This document shows, piece after piece, positions 17,573 to 25,959 of a DNA stretch of 64,000 nucleotides. The stretch comes from Falsiroseomonas stagni DSM 19981 (GTDB lineage Bacteria; Pseudomonadota; Alphaproteobacteria; Acetobacterales; Acetobacteraceae), in contig NZ_FOSQ01000001.1 of the NCBI RefSeq assembly GCF_900114315.1, positions 408,687 to 472,686 on the forward strand, in the 5' to 3' direction. The notes beneath the pieces are model-generated. The model saw nothing but the letters and a program-made list of their open reading frames with translations. It was not told the origin of the DNA and did not search any database. Within the stretch, counting starts at the first letter, position 1. Every line of letters starts with the position of its first letter. The position numbers and the translations under genes are program-made.

Positions 17573-18130
17573 ATGAACCGCATCCTTCCTGCCCTCGGCC
17601 TTGTCGCCCTTCTCGCGGCCTGCGCGCCGCCGCAGACGCAATTCATTGCCAGCCAGCGCAGCGCCGTCGAATTGCGCGCGATGCAGGCCCGCGTGGTGCC
17701 CGCCGACGCCGATGCGGCGATGCGCGCCGTCATCGCCACGCTGCACGACCTCGGCTACCGCATCACGCGGGTGGAGCCCGAGGCGCTGACCGTCTCCGCC
17801 ACGCGCCAGACAGCGCTGCGCATGGCCGTCATCGTGCAGCAGCGCGAACAGGGGACCAGCACCGTCCGCGCCAACGCCTCGATCGTGGACGCCTTCCGCG
17901 AAGCGCAGGTCGACAGCCCCGATTTCTACCGCCGCAACTTCTTCGAACCCCTGGAAGCCACGCTCGGCCGCACCCTGGCCGCCTTGCCGCCCACCGATGC
18001 CTCGCCCGAAGCGCCACGCCCCGTCGCGGAACTGAACACGCTGCGGGAAAGGCAGGCCGCCGCTGGCCGTGCCGCGACGCCTGTCACCACCTCCGCCGCG
18101 ACCCCCACCGCAGGAACACCCGCACGATGA
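17573..18130 (+). CDS. Lipoprotein of the five-gene lipoprotein run (paralogue 2)
   Basis: Protein of 185 residues; signal ends ALLAAC (lipobox). The block IATLHDLGYRITRVEPEALT corresponds to the LQDLGF motif of its neighbours, followed by a beta-rich part and NFFEPLEATLGRTL. The last 45 residues are a low-complexity Ala/Thr/Pro tail absent from the others. It starts three bases after the previous stop. Function unknown; outer-membrane or periplasmic-face anchoring is expected. Confidence 0.75.
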   Translation: MNRILPALGLVALLAACAPPQTQFIASQRSAVELRAMQARVVPADADAAMRAVIATLHDLGYRITRVEPEALTVSATRQTALRMAVIVQQREQGTSTVRANASIVDAFREAQVDSPDFYRRNFFEPLEATLGRTLAALPPTDASPEAPRPVAELNTLRERQAAAGRAATPVTTSAATPTAGTPAR

Positions 18131-18543
18131 CGCGCTTCAGGCTCCAGGCCGCGCTGCTGCTGTCCTTCCTGGCGGCCGCCTGCACGCCAGCCAGCGAACA
18201 CGCGCGTGAAGTCGCCTCCCGCGATTCGCGGGACCGCCTGACGCTCGGCACCGTCCAGCGCGAGATCCGGGAGGGGATGAGCGGCGCCGAAGTCGCCGCC
18301 GCCCTCGGCGCGCCCAACATGGTCACGAGCGACGAGCGCCGGCGCGAGACCTGGGTCTATGACCGTATCGCGACCGAGCAGGTCTATTCGAACTCCTCCG
18401 GCGGGGTGAACGCGCTGTTCCTGGCCGGCGTGTCCGGGCGGTCCGGCGCCAGCCAGACCACGCAACGCAGCCTGACCGTGATCATCCGCTTCTCGGAAGG
18501 CGGGACCGTGAGGGACTTCACCTACCGCTCATCCTCCTTCTGA
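18127..18543 (+). CDS. BamE/SmpA-like small lipoprotein
   Basis: Protein of 138 residues; signal ends LAAACTP. The segment TLGTVQREIREGMSGAEVAAALGAPN followed by ETWVYD is the BamE/OmlA-type pattern (helix, short loop, then beta strand) seen in small outer-membrane lipoproteins. It differs from its four lipoprotein neighbours, which lack this pattern. It overlaps both neighbours by one to four bases (ATGA, TGATG), so the run is co-translated. Confidence 0.7.
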   Translation: MTRFRLQAALLLSFLAAACTPASEHAREVASRDSRDRLTLGTVQREIREGMSGAEVAAALGAPNMVTSDERRRETWVYDRIATEQVYSNSSGGVNALFLAGVSGRSGASQTTQRSLTVIIRFSEGGTVRDFTYRSSSF

Positions 18544-19010
18544 TGCGGCGTCGCCAGGTCGTCCGGGGCCTTCTCGTCACCCCTTTCCTGGTGCTGGCGG
18601 GGTGCACGCCGCCGACCGGCGAGCAGCAGGCCAGCGCCTTCACCCCCACGGCTTCCGCCGTGGCGACGCGCGCCCGCCAGTCGCGTCGCTTCGACACGCT
18701 CGACCAGCGCCTGATGATCCAGGCCTCGCTCGGTGCCCTCCAGGACCTCGGCTTCACCATCGAGGAAAGCCAAAGCGAGGCCGGCATCATCGTCGGTTCC
18801 AAGATCGCGGGCGGGCGCATTCGCGCGCAGGTCTCCGTGCGTCCCGTCCCGGGGCAGTCATCCTCGGTCGTGCGGGTCACCTTCCAGCGCATCGTGCCGC
18901 GCCCCGGCGCCATGCTGGCGCTGGGAGAGACGCTGGACGATCCGTTGCTCTACCAGGGCTTCTTCGAACGCATCGCCCAGTCCGCCTTCCTCACCGCGCA
19001 TGAGATCTAG
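18543..19010 (+). CDS. Lipoprotein of the five-gene lipoprotein run (paralogue 3)
   Basis: Protein of 155 residues; signal ends FLVLAGC. SRRFDTLDQRLMIQASLGAL is followed by QDLGFTIEES, the shared core. The end YQGFFERIAQSAFLTAHE matches the common FFExxxxxxF ending. Compact enough to be a single alpha/beta domain. No enzyme motif. Confidence 0.75.
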   Translation: MRRRQVVRGLLVTPFLVLAGCTPPTGEQQASAFTPTASAVATRARQSRRFDTLDQRLMIQASLGALQDLGFTIEESQSEAGIIVGSKIAGGRIRAQVSVRPVPGQSSSVVRVTFQRIVPRPGAMLALGETLDDPLLYQGFFERIAQSAFLTAHEI

Positions 19011-19014
19011 CCCG

Positions 19015-19437
19015 ATGCCCCGTCTCCCGCGGTTCGCCCTGGCCGCCTGCCTGCCGCTGCTGGCCGCCTGCCAGACGGACAGCCGCCAGCATGTCCTAGC
19101 CACCACGAACAGCCAGCTTGCCCAGCGGGCCATCTCCACCCGCGCCTTCGATACCGAGGATCGCACCGCCGTCTTCCGCGGCGTCCTGTCCGCGCTGCAG
19201 GACCTCGGCTTCGTCGTGGATCGGGCCGACCCTGTCCTTGGCACCGTCTCCGCCACCCGCTTCGGCAATGGCGTGGTGCGCTTCACCGTCACGGTGCGGG
19301 CCGGCAATGGCCCACGCAGCATCGTCCGCGCCTCCGGCCAGTTGAACCAGCACGAATTGTCGGACCCCGCCCCGTTCCAGCGCTTCTTCGAAGCCCTGTC
19401 CCAGGCCCTTTTCCTCCAGGCCAACCAGATCGACTGA
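19015..19437 (+). CDS. Lipoprotein of the five-gene lipoprotein run (paralogue 4)
   Basis: Protein of 140 residues; signal ends LPLLAAC. It carries RAFDTEDRTAVFRGVLSAL then QDLGFVVDRADPVLGTVSAT and ends FQRFFEALSQALFLQANQ, the same plan as the other paralogues. The ATG was chosen as the only one giving a signal peptide; it follows the preceding stop by four bases. Last gene of the run. Confidence 0.75.
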   Translation: MPRLPRFALAACLPLLAACQTDSRQHVLATTNSQLAQRAISTRAFDTEDRTAVFRGVLSALQDLGFVVDRADPVLGTVSATRFGNGVVRFTVTVRAGNGPRSIVRASGQLNQHELSDPAPFQRFFEALSQALFLQANQID

Positions 19438-19516
19438 CACGGGTTTCTGCGGCGCCGGCTATGGCCGGCAGCGGGAGGGCGGCCATAATGGGCCGCAGCC
19501 CGCGGAGACCGACCCC

Positions 19517-20914
19517 ATGACCGAGTTCTGGCGCCTTCCCGCCACCGAGATCGCCGCCCTGGTGCGCGCCCGCCGGGCCAGCGCGACGGAGGTCGCGAAG
19601 GACGCCCTCGCGCGGCTCGATGCCGTGAACCCCGCCCTCAACGCGGTGGTGGATCACCGCCCCGCCGATGTGCTGGCCCAGGCCGCCGCCATCGATGCCG
19701 CCACCGCGCGGGGGGAGGATCCCGGCCCCATGGCCGGCGTGCCCGTCACCATCAAGGTGAATGTGGACCAGGAAGGCTACGCCACCACCAACGGGCTGCG
19801 GATCCAGAAGGACCTGGTCGCGAAGCAGGACAACCCGGTCGTCGCCAATTTCCGCAAGGCGGGCGCGGTGCTGCTGGGGCGCACCAACACGCCCGCCTTC
19901 AGCCTGCGCTGGTTCTGCCGCAACTCGCTCCATGGCCACACGAAGAACCCGCGCGACCCGTCCATCACGCCGGGCGGCTCCTCCGGCGGCGCCGCGGCGG
20001 CCACGGCGGCGGGCATCGGCGCGGTCGGGCACGGCACGGATATCGGCGGCTCCATCCGCTACCCCGCCTATGCCTGCGGCATCCACGGCCTGCGCCCGAC
20101 GCTCGGCCGCATTCCCGTCTGGAATGCCTCGGGGGCGGAGCGTGCGATCGGCGGGCAGGTCATGGCCGTCTCCGGCCCCCTCGCGCGGACCATCGGCGAC
20201 CTGCGCCTGTCCTTCGCCGCGATGTGCCAGCGGGATATCCGCGACCCCTGGTGGGTCGATGCCCCCACCGAGGGGCCGCCCGCGCCGAAGCGTGCCGCGC
20301 TCTGCGTGCGGCCAGAGGGCATGCCGACGACGCCGGAGGTCGAGGCCGCGCTGCGCGACGCCGCCCGCCGCCTGGAAGCCGCGGGCTGGGTGGTCGAGGA
20401 GGTGGACGTCCCCCCGCTGCGCGAACCCGCCGCCATCCAGGCCATGCTCTGGCTGGCGGAGAGCCGCCGCGGCCTCAACGCCGCGCTGCACCAGGAAGGC
20501 GATGCCGACGCCACCTTCATCTTCACCGCGATGGAGGAACTCTGCCCGACGCCGGACATGAACGCCTTCCAGGACGGGCTGCAGAAGCGCGCCTATTTCG
20601 TCCGCCTCTGGATGCAGTTCTTCGAGCAATACCCGGTCGCCATCACGCCCGTCTCCGCGGAGCTTCCCTTCCGCGACCAGTCCGATGTGGAATCGACGGA
20701 GAGCTTCCGCCGCATCATGGAAGCGCAGCTCACGCAGGTCGGCCTGCCGCTGATGGGCCTGCCGGGCCTGGTGGTGACGACGGGCCTGGTCGGCCGCGTC
20801 CCCGTCGGCGTGCAGCTGCTGGCCGGCCGGTACCGGGAAGACCTGCTTTTCACCGCCGCCGAGGCGATCGAGGCGGCGGGCACCCCGGCCAGCCCCATCG
20901 ACCCGCAGGGCTAA
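19517..20914 (+). CDS. Amidase (amidase-signature family)
   Basis: Protein of 465 residues hydrolysing an amide to acid and ammonia. The Ser-cisSer-Lys triad is complete: Lys80 in VTIKVNVDQ, the Ser155-156 pair in PGGSSGGAAA, and nucleophile Ser179 in DIGGSIRYPA. The C-terminus GLPGLVVTTGLVGRVPVGVQ is typical of indoleacetamide/aryl-amidase relatives and GatA-like proteins, but no GatB or GatC is present. Substrate unknown. The stop overlaps the stop of the opposing EamA gene. Confidence 0.9.
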   Translation: MTEFWRLPATEIAALVRARRASATEVAKDALARLDAVNPALNAVVDHRPADVLAQAAAIDAATARGEDPGPMAGVPVTIKVNVDQEGYATTNGLRIQKDLVAKQDNPVVANFRKAGAVLLGRTNTPAFSLRWFCRNSLHGHTKNPRDPSITPGGSSGGAAAATAAGIGAVGHGTDIGGSIRYPAYACGIHGLRPTLGRIPVWNASGAERAIGGQVMAVSGPLARTIGDLRLSFAAMCQRDIRDPWWVDAPTEGPPAPKRAALCVRPEGMPTTPEVEAALRDAARRLEAAGWVVEEVDVPPLREPAAIQAMLWLAESRRGLNAALHQEGDADATFIFTAMEELCPTPDMNAFQDGLQKRAYFVRLWMQFFEQYPVAITPVSAELPFRDQSDVESTESFRRIMEAQLTQVGLPLMGLPGLVVTTGLVGRVPVGVQLLAGRYREDLLFTAAEAIEAAGTPASPIDPQG

Positions 20915-21816
20915 CCGCCCAGCAGCACCAGCACGACGCCCGACACCACCACCAGCGCGCCCAGCACATCGGCGCGCTTCGCCTTCTCCCGCAGGTAGAA
21001 GCGGGAGAAGGCCAGGGTGAACAGGATCTCCACCTGCCCCACCGCGCGCACCATGGCGACGGGGGCCAGGGCGAAGGCCGAGAACCAGCAGGCGGAGCCG
21101 AGCGCGGAGAGCGTCCCGACCTGCGCGGAGATCCGCCAGCTCCGGAAGACCGCCACGAATTGCGCGGGCTCCCGCCAGGCCAGGTAGCCGCCCTGCATCA
21201 CCGTCTGCATCGCATTCGTCATCGCCAGGATCAGCAGCGCCTTGAAGATGAGGTCGTCGCCCGGCATGACCTGGTTCGCCGCCTTGATCAGCACCCCGGT
21301 GAAGCCGAAGCAGAACCCCGCACCGATCCCGCACAGCGCCGCCGGCTGCGTCACGCCGCGCAGCAATTCGACCGGCGTCGTGCCCCGACCCGCGAGCGAG
21401 AGATACAGCACGCCACCGACACCAACCCCGATGCCAAGCCAGGCGAGTGGTGACAGATGCTCCCCCAGCAGGATGGTCGCGACGACCGCGGTCTGCATCG
21501 CTTCCGTCTTGGAATAGGCGGTGCCGACGGCGAAGTTGCGGTAGCCGAAGGCCATGATGAGCAGGTTGGTGCCGAGGATCTGGAGAAACCCCGCCGCCGC
21601 GCAGAGCACGAGCACGGCGAGCCCGATCACCGGCAGCGAATACCCCATCGCCAGCCCGTATCCCGCCGCCAGCGCCACGCCGAGCGGCACGCCATAGAGA
21701 TACCGCACCACCCCCGCCGCATTGACGGAAAGCTGGTCCCGCAGCCGCTGCTGCATGGCCGTCCGCCAGCACTGGAACAGCGCGGCGGCGACGCTGAAGG
21801 CGATCCAGGCCGGCAT
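20911..21816 (-). CDS. EamA-family (DMT superfamily) transporter
   Basis: Protein of 301 residues with about ten hydrophobic helices in two EamA repeats; short charged loops such as YLREKAKRADVLG close the second repeat. Probably a metabolite exporter or permease in the inner membrane. The ATG overlaps the stop of the dehydratase gene, so it is third in an operon with a Bug receptor and an enolase-superfamily enzyme. It may carry that enzyme's substrate or product, which is inference. Confidence 0.85.
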   Translation of the reverse strand: MPAWIAFSVAAALFQCWRTAMQQRLRDQLSVNAAGVVRYLYGVPLGVALAAGYGLAMGYSLPVIGLAVLVLCAAAGFLQILGTNLLIMAFGYRNFAVGTAYSKTEAMQTAVVATILLGEHLSPLAWLGIGVGVGGVLYLSLAGRGTTPVELLRGVTQPAALCGIGAGFCFGFTGVLIKAANQVMPGDDLIFKALLILAMTNAMQTVMQGGYLAWREPAQFVAVFRSWRISAQVGTLSALGSACWFSAFALAPVAMVRAVGQVEILFTLAFSRFYLREKAKRADVLGALVVVSGVVLVLLGG

Positions 21817-22961
21817 CAACCGAGCCTCGGGTCCAGCCAGGGCCGGTCCATGCGCTTCCATGCCGGCAGCGTCGTCGGTGCGAGCGTCACGCCGAGTCCT
21901 GGCGCGGTTGAGAGCCGTGCGGTGCCGTGATCGAAGCGCAGGCTTTCGCCCTGCACGATGTCGAAGAACGCCTCGGTCTCCCCGAATTGGACTTCCAACA
22001 TGAGAAAATTCGGGATGGTGGCGCAGAGGTGGACGGAATGGGCGTGGCACACCGGGCCGGTCGGGTTGTGCGGCGCCATCTCGATCCCCGCGGTCTGGGC
22101 CAGCGCGCCGATGCGGCGGATCTCCTCGATGCCGCCGGCATGTTTCGCATCGGGCATCAGCACATCGTAGCAGCCCGCCTCGACCAGGGGGCGATAGGCG
22201 CTGAGGCCCGAGAGCGTCTCCGCCCCCGCCAGCCGCATGCCGCGGTCATTCGCCATGCCGCGCAGCCGCGTGATCGCCGCGTGGTTCGCCTCCGCCACCG
22301 GGCATTCCAGCCAGAACAGGCCGAAGGGCGCGACATCCCGCACCAGCGCCGCGGCGCCACCGGCGGAGAAGCGCCAATGCGCATCCACCATCACCGCGAC
22401 ATCCGGGCCGACCGCGTCGCGCACCGCCGCGATGCGGGCCAGCCCCTCAGCATAGGCGGCACGGTTGGCCGGCGTGTGGCCATCCTCCCAGACCAGCGGA
22501 TCGAAGGGGGCGAGCTTCACCGCGACGAAGCCCTCGCCGACCGCGCGCATCGCGGCCGCGGCGAAGCCCGCGGGGGTGCGGGGATTCGTGCCGCGGTTGA
22601 TGTTGGCATAGAGCGTGACGGGATCATGCAGCGCACCGCCGAGCCAGGCGTGGATCGGCATCCCCGCCCGCTGCGCCGCCAGGTCGCACAGCGCCTGGTC
22701 CAGCGCGGAAAGCGCCGTCGCCGCCACCAGCCCGCCCGGCGCATGCGGCAGGTAGCGCGCGATGCGGTTGCGCGCCCCCGCATCCTGCCCGCGCAGCAGC
22801 GCATCCAGCCGCGCGACCTCCGCCGCCACCAGCGGCTCCTGGTTCGCCAGCGTGCATTCGCCAATCCCGACGAGCCCTTCGGTCGTCGTCAGTTCGAGAA
22901 AACACCAGTTGGTCCTGGGCGTGACGTTGAGGCCGCGGAAGGCGATGCGCTCGATGATCAT
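21816..22961 (-). CDS. Mandelate racemase/muconate lactonizing enzyme family (sugar-acid dehydratase-like)
   Basis: Protein of 381 residues of the enolase superfamily. Lys in FVAVKLAPFD, metal ligands Asp in VMVDAHWRF, Glu in WLECPV and Glu in LAGAETLSG, and His in MAPHNPTGP are all present, a pattern close to galactonate and related sugar-acid dehydratases. It would abstract a proton alpha to a carboxylate using Mg2+. The ATG overlaps the Bug receptor's stop (ATGA), suggesting the receptor brings in its substrate. Confidence 0.85.
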   Translation of the reverse strand: MIIERIAFRGLNVTPRTNWCFLELTTTEGLVGIGECTLANQEPLVAAEVARLDALLRGQDAGARNRIARYLPHAPGGLVAATALSALDQALCDLAAQRAGMPIHAWLGGALHDPVTLYANINRGTNPRTPAGFAAAAMRAVGEGFVAVKLAPFDPLVWEDGHTPANRAAYAEGLARIAAVRDAVGPDVAVMVDAHWRFSAGGAAALVRDVAPFGLFWLECPVAEANHAAITRLRGMANDRGMRLAGAETLSGLSAYRPLVEAGCYDVLMPDAKHAGGIEEIRRIGALAQTAGIEMAPHNPTGPVCHAHSVHLCATIPNFLMLEVQFGETEAFFDIVQGESLRFDHGTARLSTAPGLGVTLAPTTLPAWKRMDRPWLDPRLG

Positions 22962-23935
22962 CCGTCGATCCTGATATTGGCGCGCTGCGCCAGATCCTTC
23001 CACCGCGCGATGTCGGCCCGCACCCGCGCGGCCAGCACCTCCGGCGCCGAGGCCACCAGATCGCCGCCCAGGGCCCGCAGCCGCGTGCGGACCTCCGCGA
23101 TTGCGGCCACCCGCCGCAATTCCGCCAGCATGCGCGCGACGATGGGTGCGGGCGTGCCGGGGGGCGCGAACATCGCGTTCCAGGCCAGCGTCTCGAAGCC
23201 CCGCAGGCCGCTTTCATCCAGCGTCGGCACCTCCGGCAGGTCGATGCTGCGCGTCAGGCTGGTGACGGCAAGTGGCGTCAACTCGCCGCGCTGGATGAAG
23301 CCCATGACGTTGACGAGGTTGCCGACCAGCACCGGCGCATCCCCCTGCACCGCCGCCTGCGCCATGGCCGGCGCCCCGCGATAGGGGATATGCACCAGGT
23401 CGAGCCCCGCCACCGACTTGAACAGTTCCATCGAGAAATGCGCCGAGGACCCCGGCCCGGCGGAGGCGTAGTTGATCTGCCCCGGCCGCGCCCGGACATG
23501 GCCGATCAGCTCCTGCACGGTCTTCACCGGCAGCACGCGGCTGTTCACCGCCAGCAGGTTCGGCCCCGTCACGAGCAGCGAGACGGGGATGAACGACGTC
23601 TCCAGGTCATAGGGCAGGTCGCGGTAGAGCGCGGCGTTGATGCCATTCGATCCCGCATTGCCCAGCAGCCAAGTGTAGCCATCGCCGGGGCTGCGGAAGG
23701 CCGCCTCCACCCCGATCCGCCCGCCCGCGCCGCCGCGATTATCCACCGCGACGGGCTGGCCGAGCCCCTGTTCCAGGTAGTGGGAGAAGATGCGCGCCGT
23801 GCTGTCATTCCCGCTGCCCGGCGTATCGGGCAGCAGCAGGCGGATCGGCCTGGCCGGCCAGGCCTGCGCGCGCGCCAGACGGGGCACGGCGAGGCCCGCA
23901 AGAGCGGTGGCGAGAACGGCGCGGCGCTGCGGCAT
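22958..23935 (-). CDS. Bug/TctC tripartite-tricarboxylate receptor, periplasmic
   Basis: Protein of 325 residues. The signal peptide ends near residue 23 (RLARAQ), then the family opening WPARPIRLLLPDTPGSGND and VDNRGGAGGRIG. The carboxylate-binding Bug fold delivers organic acids to TctA/TctB, neither of which is encoded nearby. First gene of a three-gene operon with a sugar-acid dehydratase-like enzyme and an EamA transporter. Confidence 0.9.
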   Translation of the reverse strand: MPQRRAVLATALAGLAVPRLARAQAWPARPIRLLLPDTPGSGNDSTARIFSHYLEQGLGQPVAVDNRGGAGGRIGVEAAFRSPGDGYTWLLGNAGSNGINAALYRDLPYDLETSFIPVSLLVTGPNLLAVNSRVLPVKTVQELIGHVRARPGQINYASAGPGSSAHFSMELFKSVAGLDLVHIPYRGAPAMAQAAVQGDAPVLVGNLVNVMGFIQRGELTPLAVTSLTRSIDLPEVPTLDESGLRGFETLAWNAMFAPPGTPAPIVARMLAELRRVAAIAEVRTRLRALGGDLVASAPEVLAARVRADIARWKDLAQRANIRIDG

Positions 23936-24020
23936 GGTGGTGGTCTCCGGTGGCGTTTCCCGGGGGCGATCATCACCCAGCCCGCCGCGCGCGGCCAGCG
24001 CGCCGCGCGCGGGTCAGGTG

Positions 24021-25436
24021 CTACCGCTTCACCTTGCCCCAGCCCGGATCCTCGACGGTCATGTGCCGCAGGCCGGACCGCTCCAGCATCGCATCCGCCT
24101 CCCGCCACGCCGCCGTCGCGATCTCCGTCGCATCGAGGTGCGGCGTCACGCGGTCGCGCATCAACACCTGGCCGTCCACCACCACATCCATCACGTCATG
24201 GCCATTGGCGAAATAGACCACGCGCGCGACGGGCATGTTGGCCGGCACCATATGCGGTCCGGTCAAATCCACGGTGATGACATCGGCCTTCTTGCCGACC
24301 TCGAGGCTGCCGATCTCCGCATCCAGGCCCATGCCCTTGGCGGCGTCGATCGTCACCATCTCCAGCGCCTTGCCGGGCGGGATCATCGTCTCGTCCCGGA
24401 AGTGGCGCTGGTGGTAGCGGATGCACTGGAACATGTGGCGGAACATGTCGCCGCTGCGGTCGGGCGCGGTGGCGTCAGACCCGATCATCACCGTCACGCC
24501 ATCCTGCATCATCCGCGGCGCCGGGCAGTAGCCCCGCACGGCCGCGATGGCGGAGGGGTTGTGCACGACGGAGGCACCGGTCCGCACCAGCGTCTCGATA
24601 TCCGCATCGGTCAGGTCGGTGCAGTGGCTGTGCCAGCTGTCGGGGCCCATCAGGCCGAACATGCGGTCCGCCATCTCGATGCTGCCCTGGCGATGGCCAT
24701 CCTGGTGGAACCAGGCGCCATGCTTCTTGCCGATATCGCGCACCAGCCGCCCCTGGCGCTCGATCTCGCGCACCTTGGCCGGATCGTGCTTCGCTTCCCG
24801 GTACACCGGCATCAGCGTCGCCAGCTTCACGCGGCCCCTGTTGTGCCAGGCTTCCAGCGCCGCGGTGATGGTCTCCAGCTGCTGCTCGAAGGAGACGGGG
24901 CGTTCGACGCCATCCGGCCCCACATAGGGCCGCGGGAAGGGCGGCCGCGTCGGCCCCACCACCAGGATGCTGCGGATGCCGACGGCTTCCGTCGCCGTCG
25001 CATGGGCATCGGCGAAGGCGGGATCATCGACGCGCCCGATGCTGTCGCCGCCGCCCAGCAGCGAGACGCCCGTGGTCACGCCGAAGCGCAGCCTTTCATG
25101 CGCCGCCAGCATCGCCTCCGCCTTCCAGAAGGAGGGGGGGGAGGCGAGGGTGTAGATGATCCGGCACGCCTCCGACCAGGCGGCGCCGTCATTGTTGCCC
25201 ATGGTCTTGACCAGGCCATGCCCCGCATGGGCGTGGCCATCGATGAGCCCGGGCAGGATCGCGCGGCCCTTGGCCTCGATCACCGTCGTCGCATTGCCAT
25301 GCGCCGCGACGACCTCGGCCGTCGGCCCGACAGCCACGATGCGGCCATCCTTGATGGCGACGGCGCCGTCATCGATGACGCGGCGCGTCGTGTCCATGGT
25401 GATGAGGACACCGCCGCGGATGAGAAGATCGGTCAT
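24021..25436 (-). CDS. Amidohydrolase (cytosine deaminase / chlorohydrolase-like)
   Basis: Protein of 471 residues with a metal-dependent TIM barrel. GLIDGHAHAGHGL carries the HxH metal pair, WFHQDGHRQG and HSHCTDLTD supply further His ligands, and IGSDATAPDRSGDM holds the catalytic Asp. This fits the TrzN/AtzA/SAH deaminase branch that removes an amino or other leaving group from ring compounds. It follows the Bug operon on the same strand after about 85 bases. Substrate unknown. Confidence 0.85.
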   Translation of the reverse strand: MTDLLIRGGVLITMDTTRRVIDDGAVAIKDGRIVAVGPTAEVVAAHGNATTVIEAKGRAILPGLIDGHAHAGHGLVKTMGNNDGAAWSEACRIIYTLASPPSFWKAEAMLAAHERLRFGVTTGVSLLGGGDSIGRVDDPAFADAHATATEAVGIRSILVVGPTRPPFPRPYVGPDGVERPVSFEQQLETITAALEAWHNRGRVKLATLMPVYREAKHDPAKVREIERQGRLVRDIGKKHGAWFHQDGHRQGSIEMADRMFGLMGPDSWHSHCTDLTDADIETLVRTGASVVHNPSAIAAVRGYCPAPRMMQDGVTVMIGSDATAPDRSGDMFRHMFQCIRYHQRHFRDETMIPPGKALEMVTIDAAKGMGLDAEIGSLEVGKKADVITVDLTGPHMVPANMPVARVVYFANGHDVMDVVVDGQVLMRDRVTPHLDATEIATAAWREADAMLERSGLRHMTVEDPGWGKVKR

Positions 25437-25483
25437 GGAGTCTCCTGGTCAGTCATTCGTTCGTTCACTCCGGCGCGCTCTTG

Positions 25484-25524
25484 CTCCCTCCCCCGCGCTT
25501 GCGGGGGAGGGCCGGGGTGGGGGT
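25484..25524 (+). repeat. Left inverted repeat of the DUF559 cassette
   Basis: 41 bp. Perfect stem 25486-25496 with 25501-25511, loop GCTT, then the arm CCGGGGTGGGGGT. It pairs as an inverted copy with 25908-25948, with one mismatch in the arm. Confidence 0.8.
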
Positions 25525-25538
25525 ATTCCCGGCCCTGT

Positions 25539-25904
25539 TCAGCCGCGCGCCGCCATCATTTCAGCGATCACGCGCCGAATATCGCTGACAACGCCATCGG
25601 CATTCGCCAGCACGTCATTGTTCCAGTACCGCAGCACCCGCCAGCCCTGCGCCGCCATCGCCGCATCACGCGTTGCATCATGCGGGCCACTGTGCTGTCC
25701 GCCATCAACCTCGATGACGAGCTTCATCGCTGTACAGGCGAAATCCGCGAAGTACGGCGGTATCGGATGCTGCCGCCGGAAGCGCACGCCGAGCGCTTCC
25801 TGTTGGAGCAACGCCCACAGCTTCTGCTCCGCTTCCGTCGCGTCACGACGCAGTCGTCGTGCTGTCGCATGGCGTTCTGGCTCTGCGATTGGTGGATGCA
25901 GCAT
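25539..25904 (-). CDS. DUF559 protein (Vsr/REase-like nuclease fold)
   Basis: Protein of 121 residues. The N-terminal helix DATEAEQKLWALLQ and the core KLVIEVDGGQHSG (E-V-D-G) then RDAAMAAQGWRVLRYWNNDV are hallmarks of DUF559, which has the very-short-patch-repair/PD-(D/E)xK fold. It could nick DNA, but the cellular role of the family is not established. It is alone between inverted repeats and is unrelated to the amidohydrolase and binding-protein genes on either side. Confidence 0.9.
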   Translation of the reverse strand: MLHPPIAEPERHATARRLRRDATEAEQKLWALLQQEALGVRFRRQHPIPPYFADFACTAMKLVIEVDGGQHSGPHDATRDAAMAAQGWRVLRYWNNDVLANADGVVSDIRRVIAEMMAARG

Positions 25905-25907
25905 CGG

Positions 25908-25948
25908 ACCCCCACCCCGACCCTCCCCCGCAAGCGCGGGGGAGGGAG
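25908..25948 (-). repeat. Right inverted repeat of the DUF559 cassette
   Basis: 41 bp, reverse complement of the left repeat with one mismatch. It lies directly upstream of the nuclease ATG, so it probably forms part of that gene's leader or promoter. Confidence 0.8.
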
Positions 25949-25959
25949 TGTCTATCCCC

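Larger units (their letters stand above)
25484..25948 (-). mobile_element. DUF559 cassette bounded by 41-bp inverted repeats
   Basis: A 465-bp unit made of one small nuclease-like gene and two inverted terminal repeats of 41 bp that differ at one base. Each repeat is itself a hairpin (11-bp stem, GCTT/AAGC loop) followed by a G-rich or C-rich arm. The right repeat lies three bases from the gene's ATG. No target duplication could be seen. The layout suggests a cassette that moves or recombines through the repeats; this is inference. Confidence 0.55.
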
